Source: JACPKO01 sp964406775
GTDB lineage: Bacteria; Patescibacteriota; Microgenomatia; Daviesbacterales; UBA10151
Reading direction: 5' to 3'
Length of the DNA: 64,000 nucleotides
NCBI GenBank assembly: GCA_964406775.1
Contig: CAYOSW010000002.1
Span: forward strand, 1-64,000
Part shown: positions 41,354-49,584 of the stretch, piece after piece
How positions within the stretch are numbered: the first letter of the stretch is position 1
How the letters are laid out: each line of letters begins with the position of its first letter
Position numbers and translations under genes: made by a program
Notes under the pieces: model-generated
The model's database searches: none
Told to the model about the DNA's origin: nothing
The model's input: the letters and a program-made list of their open reading frames with translations, nothing else

Positions 41354-42880
41354 TTAACCCGGATCCAGAACTGTTTTTCCTTCTTTGGTGCTCAAAGTAA
41401 TATCTTTACCATCCCTTACCGTCTTTATATTTACCGGCCTTCCCCAGAGATAATAAAGATAATTGAGCACTCTTTTTGCATATGCATCATCCAAAGGCCG
41501 CCCATCGGTTGCCTGATGAACCAGATTTAACTGCCCATCGCCTGTATAATTCACGCCTCCCTGTTCGACCTTAATAACCGGCTGACCGAAATTGGTCATA
41601 GATTCAACCAGCCCCTGCCTGATTACCTCAGGATCTCTTTCAACGATCACCCATCTGTCTCCCTCTTTTCTGTATTGGAAAAGATCAAGCTCCTCAACGA
41701 GATTAGGCGTCAAATGCGCTCTTAAAAACCCCTGATCTTCCATAGTTTCCCTGATAAAAAATATATCGTTTGATAGTCTGCCTGCAAGACTTGCAGGATT
41801 TATAACATCACCGAAACGGTCCCTGTCCGGTTTGTTGCCCGGTTCGTAAGTTCCTTTATGCTTGGCGTCCAGATCTTCCCATATTTTGAATCCGACGTAA
41901 TAAGGATTCAGGCTCCGTCTGCTCGGAGACAGCACACTGGTGTGCATCTGAGAGTACTCAACCCACTGACCGTCAGTCAGAAGTCCTTCATCACCTAGTT
42001 GTCTCATTATCCGGTTATGCCAAAAGCTGGCCCACCCTTCATTCATTATCTTGGTTTGCATCTGGGGTAAAAAGTATTGCTGTTCCGCACGAAGAATATG
42101 CAGCGCATCCCGCTGCCAGGACGATAATATAGGTGAAAATTCCGCAACCGTCCAAAGTAAATCAGGATCGGGCTCGAAAGGCACCATAAGTTTGGGTTGA
42201 GGTTTCGGACCGTCATCTTTTTTCTTTCCCAGATCCAGCACATCATCATATTCCGAGCCGGGATACTCTCTTTTCTTAAGCTCGGCAACCGCTCTTTTTC
42301 TGCATTCTTCCAGATAATCTTCTTTTGAAGGCCTTCTGAAGCCACCTGGGTCCTGATCAATGTTTAATTGGATGGCCAGAGCGGCGTCGAGAACCTTCTC
42401 GACTTTCAGTTCACCGTGGTCAAATTCGTATTTTCTCAACCTTTCGGCATTTCTCTCCACCGTTTCACCCATCCTGCGGTTGGTGTGTCCAAAATGCCGG
42501 TTTTGCTGGAAAAAATCAACGTGACCTAAAACGTGGGCTGCGACCATAATGTTGGCCGTATCAGTATTTGTCTCCAGTAAAAATGCCTGAGCAGGATCGG
42601 TATTTATTACCAATTCATAAATTTTTGACAATCCGTAGTCGTATTGGGTTTTGATCTGCTCATACCCCCTCCCGTGCGTCCAATGCGAAAATCTCCCCGG
42701 CAACCCGTAAGCTCCGTATTCATACATAATATCTGCGGGGACTTTGGTAAAAATAGTAGGGCAATGCTTTAAACCATACCCGCGCGCCATCTCGTCAACC
42801 ACCGGCATAGCCTGATCAAGCGTCAGAGGCTGTCCCTTTGATGCTTGTGCTCTTAATTCGGAATCAATCTGTATACCCAT
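41354..42880 (-). CDS. spoVR: SpoVR family protein
   Basis: Third gene of the prkA-DUF444-spoVR trio. Conserved segments are YEYGAYGLPGRFSHWTHGRGYEQIKTQYDYGLSKIYELVIN (in pieces), MVAAHVLGHVDFFQQN, KIMNEGWASFWHNRIMRQL with the metal-like His/Glu set, NPYYVGFKIWEDL and VVERDPEVIRQGLVES. Its biochemical role is unknown; in Bacillus it affects spore cortex, and non-sporulating bacteria keep it as part of a stress or stationary-phase module. A GGAGG lies 9 bases before the ATG, inside the end of the DUF444 gene. Confidence 0.93.
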   Translation of the reverse strand: MGIQIDSELRAQASKGQPLTLDQAMPVVDEMARGYGLKHCPTIFTKVPADIMYEYGAYGLPGRFSHWTHGRGYEQIKTQYDYGLSKIYELVINTDPAQAFLLETNTDTANIMVAAHVLGHVDFFQQNRHFGHTNRRMGETVERNAERLRKYEFDHGELKVEKVLDAALAIQLNIDQDPGGFRRPSKEDYLEECRKRAVAELKKREYPGSEYDDVLDLGKKKDDGPKPQPKLMVPFEPDPDLLWTVAEFSPILSSWQRDALHILRAEQQYFLPQMQTKIMNEGWASFWHNRIMRQLGDEGLLTDGQWVEYSQMHTSVLSPSRRSLNPYYVGFKIWEDLDAKHKGTYEPGNKPDRDRFGDVINPASLAGRLSNDIFFIRETMEDQGFLRAHLTPNLVEELDLFQYRKEGDRWVIVERDPEVIRQGLVESMTNFGQPVIKVEQGGVNYTGDGQLNLVHQATDGRPLDDAYAKRVLNYLYYLWGRPVNIKTVRDGKDITLSTKEGKTVLDPG

Positions 42881-42882
42881 AT

Positions 42883-44079
42883 TTAAAGTCCTCCCAATGC
42901 AGCTGCTGTTGCCTGATCAGCCGAAAAAAATTGTTTCAGTGCCGGAAAAACCCCGGTTTTATTGGTTATTCTGGCAACGGTAAGCCTGGGATTTTTTATT
43001 GCTTCCAATTCTCCGGTTAAAGTTCCGGCATTGGCCGAACCCCTACCGCCCTCGTTAATCCAGGCATAACCGAATGCATTCCAATCGGTCTCCAGGCCTG
43101 ATTTTACCGTGTCCACGCATCTTTTGTTATCCACATCCCCCCAATTGTCCCCGTCTGTGCAGTGGTAGGGATACGTGTTCCACTCTTTTGCCGGGTATCT
43201 GGCTCTGGTAATGTCCAAGGCCAGTTCATAGGCGGATGAAACTTTAGTTCCACCGCTCTCACCCTGGTAAAAGAAGGCGTTCTCATCAACTTCTTTGGCC
43301 TCACTATGATGGGTAATAAAAACCACTTCCACTTGTTCGTATTGTGTCCTTAAAAACCTGAACATCCAGGAATACAGCGTTCTGGAAATATACTTTTCAA
43401 ATTCTCCCATCGAACCCGATACGTCACGCATTGCAATAATTACGGCATTGGACGTTTCTCTGGTGTGCTGTGTCCAGGACTTGTAGCGCAGATCATCATC
43501 CTGCCAATCGCCTACGTGAGGGTTGCCGGCTCTGGCATTCCTGAGAAGATTTTCTCTGACAGATCTTCTTTTATCCATCAATGTGCCTTTTTTGCGGTAG
43601 GTATCAAAACGGGTTTCCTCAGAGGGGATGACTGCTTTGCCTCTGTTGGCGAGCCAGGGCAAACCCATATCCTCAAAAGCCATCGCGGCCAGCTCATCGA
43701 CCGTGATTTCCGCTTCGTAATAGTCGATTCCCGGTATATCACCGGCCTGCTTGCCTTTCCCCGGACCCTGACCCGAAGATTCCTGACCGATAACATCGCC
43801 TATTTTCCCCGGACCCTGACCGTAACCGGGTCTGCCATCATTCGGGTCGTGCCTGAATCTGGGGTGATCCAACCCCCTGATTGGAACCTTAACTATTTTT
43901 TTCCCGTCTGAAGTTATTATTGATTCCTGACCGACCAGATCCCCCAGCTGATCTTTAATCGCGTCTTTAACTTTTTCCCGATGACGTCTTTGGTCGCGGG
44001 GCGCCTGTCCGCCCAAGTCGAAATTATGCGGTGAAGCAATCATATAAGCTCTTCTGTCTGGTGCGTGGTCGGGAAGCAT
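42883..44079 (-). CDS. yeaH: DUF444 (YeaH/YhbH) von Willebrand A-like protein
   Basis: 398 residues. The C-terminal half is a vWA-like domain with the MIDAS-type DVSGSMGEFEKYISRTLYSWM and the acidic/threonine positions in TDGDNWGD; VVFITHHSEAKEVDENAFFYQGESGGTKVSSAYELALDI (in pieces) is the family core. The N-terminal part carries repeats of the type GQGPGKIGDVIGQESSGQGPGKG, longer than in E. coli YeaH. Works with PrkA/YeaG in an unknown stress pathway. It lies between prkA (5-base gap) and spoVR (2-base gap). Confidence 0.93.
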   Translation of the reverse strand: MLPDHAPDRRAYMIASPHNFDLGGQAPRDQRRHREKVKDAIKDQLGDLVGQESIITSDGKKIVKVPIRGLDHPRFRHDPNDGRPGYGQGPGKIGDVIGQESSGQGPGKGKQAGDIPGIDYYEAEITVDELAAMAFEDMGLPWLANRGKAVIPSEETRFDTYRKKGTLMDKRRSVRENLLRNARAGNPHVGDWQDDDLRYKSWTQHTRETSNAVIIAMRDVSGSMGEFEKYISRTLYSWMFRFLRTQYEQVEVVFITHHSEAKEVDENAFFYQGESGGTKVSSAYELALDITRARYPAKEWNTYPYHCTDGDNWGDVDNKRCVDTVKSGLETDWNAFGYAWINEGGRGSANAGTLTGELEAIKNPRLTVARITNKTGVFPALKQFFSADQATAAALGGL

Positions 44080-44084
44080 AGTAT

Positions 44085-46130
44085 TTAACGGCTAAGCAGT
44101 GTTCCTACATATTTCAAAAGTTCAGGGGCGCAGCATTTGCAGTATCCGTGATCTGAGACCAATCTGTCAGTAACCTCACCCATTCTTTTCTGCTGTTCGG
44201 CATCCGGGGTTTTTGTCGAGGTTGTTACTTTAACCAAATCCTTCATATCGGCAAATAATTTCTTTTCAATAGCCTCGCGCAATCTTTCGTGGGAAGTATA
44301 GTCAAAACTTAAACCGCGTCTGGCAAGAGACGCCACTCTGATCAATATCTCTTCCCTGAATCCGGTTTTTGCAGCCTCACTTACCGCAATCTGCTCCTCA
44401 ATCGAGCGCATCAGCGTCTCGTCCGGATCGATCTCCTCATCGGTAATCGGGTCGCGCAGTTTTGTTTTATTCTTAAAAGCCTCGGCATTGTCCAGATAAT
44501 TGTTCATTAAGGTTACCGCCGAATCTTCATAGGCGTGGACAAAAGCTTTCTGGACCTCTATTTTGGCTGTATCGTCAAATTCGGCCCTGGCAGCCGCCAA
44601 AAGCTCCAGCATAGCGGCCTTTCTGTCTTTATCCATACCGGGAGCCTGGTCCAGATTATCCCTTAAAGCCCTCAGAGCATCTATCGGATTAATACAAGCT
44701 GCAGCTCCGTCCTTAACCAGGGCGTGGGACAGGGCATTAGTTACATATCTCGGGGAAACTCCCTGCATTCCCTCCCTAGTATCCTCAGCCTCTTTCCTTA
44801 ATTCTTTTGCATCCTTATCTGTCGCTTCCGCTACATCCCTGCCGTCGTAAAGCTTCGCTTTTTTAACCAGTGTCATCCCGGCTTTTTTGGACGGTTCAAG
44901 TCTTGAGGTTACGGCAAACAGACTCGCAAGTTCAAGTGTTTGGGGGGCTACGTGAATTTCGCCGGGCTGGGGGGATCTGCCGATTGCCATATTTCCTGTC
45001 TGGTCCAGCATTTTCTGATAAATCTTTGCCTCTTCGGAAATTTTCAGGTTGTAGGGCACTTTAACCACAATTATCCTGTCGTGGAGCGCCTCGGATTTTT
45101 TATTGGCTATAAATGCCGCATATTCGTGCTCATTGGTGTGAGAAATAACCACTTCATCGGCATAAATCATCGCAAACCTGCCGGTTTTAATGTTCTGTTC
45201 CTGGGAAAGAGTCAGCAGGTTATACAAAAACTTCTCGTCACATTTGAGCATTTCCACAAATTCCATCAAGCCTCTGTTGGCTACGTTCAGCTCGCCGTCA
45301 AAACGGTAAGCCCGCGCATCCGATTCCGCACCGTATTTACCGATTGTGGCCAAATCAACGGAACCCGTAAGCTCTGAGATATCCTGACTCTTCGGATCGG
45401 AGGGTGCGAAAGTACCGATGCTCCTCCGCTCTTTCTCGCTCATCGTGTACCGTACAACCGGAACATCGTCTATTTTTCCGCTCCTGTCTTCAACCATCAC
45501 CCGGCATTTAGGGCATAAATCACCCTCTATATGGATGCCCTGCTCTTTACCGACCTCTTTTCTCAATACTTCCGGTAAAAGATGTAAAGGTTCTTCCCAC
45601 ATCGGACAGTCCTTAATTGCATAAACTTCACCGGCGTCGGTATGGCTGTATGCTTCAAGACCGCGCTTGAGCATTGTAACTATTGTTGATTTACCTCCGC
45701 CGACAGGCCCCATTAAAAGCAGGATCCTTTTCCGCACTTCCAGTCTGCGGGCTGCAGAAGCAAAATAATCAACGACCTGCTCGAGCGGACGGTCTATCCC
45801 GTATAACTCGTCGGCAAAAAATCCGTGTTTTTTAGGTTCATCCTTTCCCTGATCGGTAACGCCGCCGGCCATAATCATATCGTAGACTCTGGCGTGGGAA
45901 AGCCGGGCAATGCCGGGATTTTGTGAAACTTTACCGTAATAATCAAGGAATGAACCTTCCCAGGAGATGCGGGATTGGTCTGCGCGGTGCTGTGCCAGTC
46001 TGTCCGCTAAATTAAAAGCTGCGGGTTTACCCTCTACTCGAAGCGCTGGAGATGATCCGTCTCTTTCTCTGCCTATTCCGCCTGGTTGAGGAACTGCATT
46101 CATCGGTAAAATCTCGGACCTTCTTTTCAA
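44085..46130 (-). CDS. prkA: PrkA/YeaG serine protein kinase
   Basis: AAA+ kinase of the stationary-phase trio. Walker A is LLMGPVGGGKSTIVTMLKRG, with Walker B-like MIYADEVVISHTNEHEY; the C-terminal PrkA kinase domain covers about 430-680 (PRYVTNALSHALVKDG, AYEDSAVTLMNNYLDNAEAF, CKCCAPELLKYVGTLLSR). 681 residues with an N-terminal extension relative to E. coli YeaG. The listed start is a TTG at 46130 near TAAACT; ATG 46103 is equally possible, and the first 40 residues are not conserved. Probably has its own promoter and drives the three-gene operon. Confidence 0.92.
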   Translation of the reverse strand: MKRRSEILPMNAVPQPGGIGRERDGSSPALRVEGKPAAFNLADRLAQHRADQSRISWEGSFLDYYGKVSQNPGIARLSHARVYDMIMAGGVTDQGKDEPKKHGFFADELYGIDRPLEQVVDYFASAARRLEVRKRILLLMGPVGGGKSTIVTMLKRGLEAYSHTDAGEVYAIKDCPMWEEPLHLLPEVLRKEVGKEQGIHIEGDLCPKCRVMVEDRSGKIDDVPVVRYTMSEKERRSIGTFAPSDPKSQDISELTGSVDLATIGKYGAESDARAYRFDGELNVANRGLMEFVEMLKCDEKFLYNLLTLSQEQNIKTGRFAMIYADEVVISHTNEHEYAAFIANKKSEALHDRIIVVKVPYNLKISEEAKIYQKMLDQTGNMAIGRSPQPGEIHVAPQTLELASLFAVTSRLEPSKKAGMTLVKKAKLYDGRDVAEATDKDAKELRKEAEDTREGMQGVSPRYVTNALSHALVKDGAAACINPIDALRALRDNLDQAPGMDKDRKAAMLELLAAARAEFDDTAKIEVQKAFVHAYEDSAVTLMNNYLDNAEAFKNKTKLRDPITDEEIDPDETLMRSIEEQIAVSEAAKTGFREEILIRVASLARRGLSFDYTSHERLREAIEKKLFADMKDLVKVTTSTKTPDAEQQKRMGEVTDRLVSDHGYCKCCAPELLKYVGTLLSR

Positions 46131-46180
46131 TGTTAGTTTACCTGACGCTGGACTTTTGTCAATAGCGAATAGAAGAGGCT

Positions 46181-47809
46181 TTAGTAGTCACCCATCCCCG
46201 GCATTCCGCCTCCGGGGATCGCGGGAGTTTTTTCCGCTTCGGGCTTATCGGTGATTAAAACGTTGGTTGTCATAACCATAATTGCAACCGAAGCCGCATT
46301 CTGCAGAGCGGTTCTGGTAACTTTTACGGGATCGATCACACCTGCTTTAACCAAATCTTTTAGCTCTCCGTCCAAAACATCAATTCCCATATTGCCTGTT
46401 GAAGCCAAAACTTTTGTTAAAGCAACGCCCTCGTCGATACCGGAATTCTGGATAAGCTTTCTGAAAGGTTTTTCCAAAGCTTTTTTAACAAGCATTATTC
46501 CTAATTTTTCTTCATCGTTGTCAGCCTTTAAGGCATCGAGAACTTTCGCGGCTCTGAGAAGCGCCACTTCTCCTCCCGGAACAATACCTTCTTCAATCGC
46601 AGCTTTAGTTGCAGCAACCGCATCTATAACCCGCTCTTTCTTTTCCTTCATCTCAACTTCGGTTGCAGCTCCGACATTAATAACGGCTACTCCGCCTGCC
46701 ATTTTAGCGAGTCTCTCCTGAAGTTTTTCTTTATCGAAATCGGAATCTGTTGCAGCCAGCTCTTTTCTGATCTGGGCAATCCTTGCATCAATTGCTTTTT
46801 TGCTTCCCTTGCCGTCAACAATAAGCGTGCTGTCTTTGCCCGAGGAAACTCTTCCGGCTCTACCTAAATCTTCAACTTCGGTTGATTCCAGTTTTCTGCC
46901 GGTTTCTTCGGAAATAACGGTACCTCCGGTTAAAATTGCGATATCCTCAAGCATTTGTTTTCTTCTGTCGCCGAATCCGGGAGCGGAAACTGCCAGAACA
47001 TTAAAGGCGCCGCGGAGTTTATTTAGAACCAGAGTTGTTAAAGCCTCGCCTTCGACTTCTTCGGCAATAATTACTAAAGTTTTCGAAACAGCGACAAATT
47101 TTTCGAGGAATGGCATTAAATCCGCCATTGCCGAAATCTTTTTATCAGTTATTAAAATATAAGGATCCTCGAGCGAAGACTCCATCTTGTCGGAATCGGT
47201 TACAAAATACGGACTCTGGTATCCTTTATCAAACTCCATACCCTCTTTATAATCGACACTCATCTCCATTGTTTTGCCCTCTTCGACCGTGACGACACCG
47301 TCTTTTCCGACTTTATTGAGGGCTTCCGAGATTGTTTTTCCGATTACTTTGTTCTGGGCGGAAATTGTAGCTACCTGAGTGGTCTCCTCGAAATTGGTTA
47401 TTTTTTTGCTCATTGTCCGCAGCTGAGCCACAAGTGCCTCAACCGCCTTCTCGATTCCTTTACGCAAAACCATAGAATTGGCGCCGGCCTGAATATTTTT
47501 TAAGCCTTCGGAAACAATAGCTTGAGCCAAAACGGTCGCGGTTGTAGTTCCGTCTCCGGCAACATCGTTGGTTTTAGAAGCCGCCTCCTTTAGAAGTTGA
47601 GCACCCATATTCTCAAACGGATCTTCGAGTTCAATTTCCTTAGCAACGGTCACACCATCGTGAACCACGTTGGGAGCTCCCCATTTTTTATCAATAGCTA
47701 CATTCTGTCCTTTAGGACCCAAAGTAGCCGCAACAGCATCAGTCAACAGATTGATGCCTTTTAATAATTTTTCTCTTGCTTCAGTATCAAATTTTAATAT
47801 TTTTGCCAT
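46181..47809 (-). CDS. groL: Chaperonin GroEL (60 kDa)
   Basis: ATP-dependent folding chamber. 542 residues, full length, with the ATP-binding sequences TLGPKGQNVAIDK, VHDGVTVAKEIELEDPFENMGAQ, AGDGTTTATVLAQ and GGVAVINVGAATEVEMKEKKERVIDA (in pieces), and the C-terminal GGGMPGMGDY tail. The tail has a single GGM unit where E. coli has four repeats. It follows two small unknown genes after groES in one operon. Confidence 0.98.
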   Translation of the reverse strand: MAKILKFDTEAREKLLKGINLLTDAVAATLGPKGQNVAIDKKWGAPNVVHDGVTVAKEIELEDPFENMGAQLLKEAASKTNDVAGDGTTTATVLAQAIVSEGLKNIQAGANSMVLRKGIEKAVEALVAQLRTMSKKITNFEETTQVATISAQNKVIGKTISEALNKVGKDGVVTVEEGKTMEMSVDYKEGMEFDKGYQSPYFVTDSDKMESSLEDPYILITDKKISAMADLMPFLEKFVAVSKTLVIIAEEVEGEALTTLVLNKLRGAFNVLAVSAPGFGDRRKQMLEDIAILTGGTVISEETGRKLESTEVEDLGRAGRVSSGKDSTLIVDGKGSKKAIDARIAQIRKELAATDSDFDKEKLQERLAKMAGGVAVINVGAATEVEMKEKKERVIDAVAATKAAIEEGIVPGGEVALLRAAKVLDALKADNDEEKLGIMLVKKALEKPFRKLIQNSGIDEGVALTKVLASTGNMGIDVLDGELKDLVKAGVIDPVKVTRTALQNAASVAIMVMTTNVLITDKPEAEKTPAIPGGGMPGMGDY

Positions 47810-47815
47810 ATTTAT

Positions 47816-48007
47816 TTACTTTCCGTTAGGCGAATAGCGCCTTACTCTAACTTCGCCTGGAACAAACCGCAAAACCCTCGGTTTAAATCCAGCCCGCTCT
47901 TTCTCCTTTAGTTCTTTTAGCAGAGCTACTTCTCTCGGTGTCCGGGCTGCACCCGTAATCTCGGCACCTATTACCCTACCATTACCGGCCGAACCGTCTC
48001 TTTCCAT
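47816..48007 (-). CDS. Small basic protein inside the groESL operon
   Basis: 63 residues, Arg/Lys/Gly-rich, no hydrophobic segment. A helix (TPREVALLKELKEKERAGF) precedes a basic strand-rich end (RVLRFVPGEVRVRRYSPNGK). No family is recognised. It starts 2 bases after the upstream small gene's stop and ends 6 bases before groL, so its spacing is that of a real operon member. Confidence 0.55.
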   Translation of the reverse strand: MERDGSAGNGRVIGAEITGAARTPREVALLKELKEKERAGFKPRVLRFVPGEVRVRRYSPNGK

Positions 48008-48009
48008 AT

Positions 48010-48417
48010 CTACTTAACCGTCCCACCACCAGCACCTGCCGAAACAACTCTTCTGGTCGCTCTTATCGTCCGCACCAAATTTAAAGCCGGAACTCCCAGT
48101 GAGCGATCCATTGCCAGGGCTACACCGACTTCAGGGTGTTGTCTCTCCAAATCTTCAAGTGCCTGCATACCTAAAGCAACCTGCTCTGCTCTATTGTCAT
48201 AACCGGCTGAGAGAATAGAGGCGACATAATATCTTGCCTGAAGACCGAAGTCCGGATCAGCCTCACCAGCAGCAGCCGCGGCCTGGTTAGCCTCCCATTC
48301 CATTGCCAAATCGCCGGCACGGGTTCTTAATATTGCACCGCGCGCTCCGTCAGGAACCCCTAAAATCAGGTCTCCTTGAGGCAATCTTCTTTGTTTTACT
48401 CTTGCTGTTTCTACCAT
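48010..48417 (-). CDS. Unknown protein inside the groESL operon
   Basis: 135 residues from ATG 48417 (a TTG at 48429 would overlap groES by 8 bases). Predicted mostly helical, Ala- and Arg-rich: AGDLAMEWEANQAAAAAGEA, YYVASILSAGYDNRAEQVAL, GMQALEDLERQHPEVGVALA. The spacing of helices resembles a TPR-like pair, but no signature is certain. Lying between groES and groL, it is likely heat-shock controlled; it may be a chaperonin accessory or a passenger. Confidence 0.6.
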   Translation of the reverse strand: MVETARVKQRRLPQGDLILGVPDGARGAILRTRAGDLAMEWEANQAAAAAGEADPDFGLQARYYVASILSAGYDNRAEQVALGMQALEDLERQHPEVGVALAMDRSLGVPALNLVRTIRATRRVVSAGAGGGTVK

Positions 48418-48421
48418 AAAT

Positions 48422-48739
48422 TTATTCAATAACCGCCATTAAATCGTCAAATTTAACCAATTTATATTCTATTCCGCTCAGTTTTATTTCGTCTCCACCC
48501 CATTTTTTATAAATGACTTTGTCTCCGATATTCACGGGAGCCCCGATAACCTTGCCTGATTCCAAAACAACAACATCACCAACTGCAACAACTGTGCCTT
48601 GCGCGGGTTTTTCCTGAGCCGAATCGGGAAGATAGAGACCCGAAGCAGTTTTGGTTTCAGCAGCTGACGGCTCAACCAATACGTATCCTGATAAGGGTTT
48701 TACGTTTACTTTTTTAATTTCACTATTTGTTTTTTTCAT
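48422..48739 (-). CDS. groS: Co-chaperonin GroES (10 kDa)
   Basis: Lid of the GroEL chamber. The start ATG 48739 gives VNVKPLSGYVLVEPSAAETK, with the mobile loop (AETKTASGLYLPDSAQEKPA) and the roof/closing strands GTVVAVGDVVV, GDKVIYKKWGGDEIKLSGIEY. 105 residues, normal. The upstream frame to 48799 would place the N-terminus across the promoter and CIRCE-like operator and is rejected. Confidence 0.97.
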   Translation of the reverse strand: MKKTNSEIKKVNVKPLSGYVLVEPSAAETKTASGLYLPDSAQEKPAQGTVVAVGDVVVLESGKVIGAPVNIGDKVIYKKWGGDEIKLSGIEYKLVKFDDLMAVIE

Positions 48740-48769
48740 ATTCGAGGCTGTGAGGCAGAATCGAGTGAA

Positions 48770-48799
48770 TTTATACACCAAATTAGCAGTAGCTGTCAA
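48770..48799 (-). promoter_or_regulatory. groESL promoter
   Basis: TTGACA (48794-48799), 18-base spacer, TATAAA (48770-48775). Start should be near 48763, leaving a leader of about 24 bases. The -35 box lies between the two halves of the CIRCE-like inverted repeat. Confidence 0.8.
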
Positions 48800-48809
48800 G
48801 AGGTGCTAA
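48783..48809. promoter_or_regulatory. CIRCE-like operator (HrcA site)
   Basis: TTAGCA (48783-48788) and TGCTAA (48804-48809) are separated by 15 bases, exactly as in the CIRCE element TTAGCACTC-N9-GAGTGCTAA, but the inner three bases of each arm are not matched. It covers the groES promoter, so an HrcA repressor would block it. No hrcA gene is in the window. Confidence 0.75.
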
Positions 48810-48827
48810 TTTAAAAAACAAATGCCA

Positions 48828-48913
48828 AATAAACCAACATACAAATAACCCAATCCCCAATCTTGCGTTTTAATTGGGTATTTGTATATTTGACATTGGG
48901 TTATTGGTTTATT
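48828..48913. repeat. Nested inverted repeat upstream of the phosphatase gene
   Basis: The right arm 48895-48913 (ATTGGGTTATTGGTTTATT) matches the reverse complement of 48828-48854 with a 7-base insertion (CATACAA). A second copy of the arm motif, ATTGGGTATTTGT (about 48873-48886), can pair with 48841-48854 instead. The element fills the gap between the divergent groES and phosphatase promoters. Confidence 0.6.
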
Positions 48914-48920
48914 CATACAG

Positions 48921-48926
48921 TATAAT
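48921..48926 (+). promoter_or_regulatory. -10 element of the phosphatase gene (leaderless)
   Basis: Consensus TATAAT ends 7 bases before the ATG at 48934. Confidence 0.6.
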
Positions 48927-48933
48927 ACCCTCT

Positions 48934-49584
48934 ATGATTATCTATTTTGTCCGGCACGGCGAAGGTCATCATAACGCCAATAATCTCTATTCCTTACCTG
49001 AATTTGAACTCACAGACAAAGGAAAACTGGAGGCAGGTGCTGCCGGAGAAAGACTAAAAGCATTACCCATTAATCTTTTAATCGTCAGCTCCTATAAAAG
49101 AACTCGACAAACGGCCGAAATTATTAATTCTCAAATTGGCAACAAAAAAGTAATTTTTTCGGATCTGGCTGTTGAGGTAAAACGCCCGTCGGAAATTGCC
49201 GGCAGAAGAATTGATCTTCCTGAAAGTCAGGAAATCCGCAAACAAATGGATGAGAATGCTCACAACCCCAATTGGCATTATTCCGATGAAGAAAATTTTT
49301 CAGATCTTAAAAAAAGAGGGGCCGAGTTTTTGGAGTCTCTTGAGTCGCTCACCGAAGAACATATTGCCGTAGTTTCCCACTCGGTATTTATTAAAATGGT
49401 AGTTTTATTAATTATTGTGGGTGAGGATTTAACTCCCGATATTTTTAACAGATCTTATAAGGGAATGAAGTTTGCCACCTCGGGTTTGACGGTTTGCAGT
49501 TTTAAAAGCGGCGAGTGGAGTTTGGATACCTGGAATGACCAAGCCCACTTGGCCGACAACGAAAACAGCAAAAAAGGCGAGTAG
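48934..49584 (+). CDS. Histidine phosphatase (phosphoglycerate mutase-like)
   Basis: The start ATG 48934 yields MIIYFVRHGEGHHNANN with the phospho-histidine motif RHGE at residues 7-10. SSYKRTRQTAEII carries the second arginine, and HSVFIKMVVLL the second catalytic histidine. Length 216 is normal. Substrate unknown; such enzymes act on phosphosugars, phosphohistidine or nucleotides. The frame that reaches back to 48874 runs through the inverted repeat and promoter and is rejected. It ends directly against the convergent gene at 49585. Confidence 0.85.
   Translation: MIIYFVRHGEGHHNANNLYSLPEFELTDKGKLEAGAAGERLKALPINLLIVSSYKRTRQTAEIINSQIGNKKVIFSDLAVEVKRPSEIAGRRIDLPESQEIRKQMDENAHNPNWHYSDEENFSDLKKRGAEFLESLESLTEEHIAVVSHSVFIKMVVLLIIVGEDLTPDIFNRSYKGMKFATSGLTVCSFKSGEWSLDTWNDQAHLADNENSKKGE

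Noticed and set aside
48740..48799. Extended groES start
   Set aside because: The extension crosses the -10/-35 boxes and the CIRCE-like site; the GroES fold begins at 48739.
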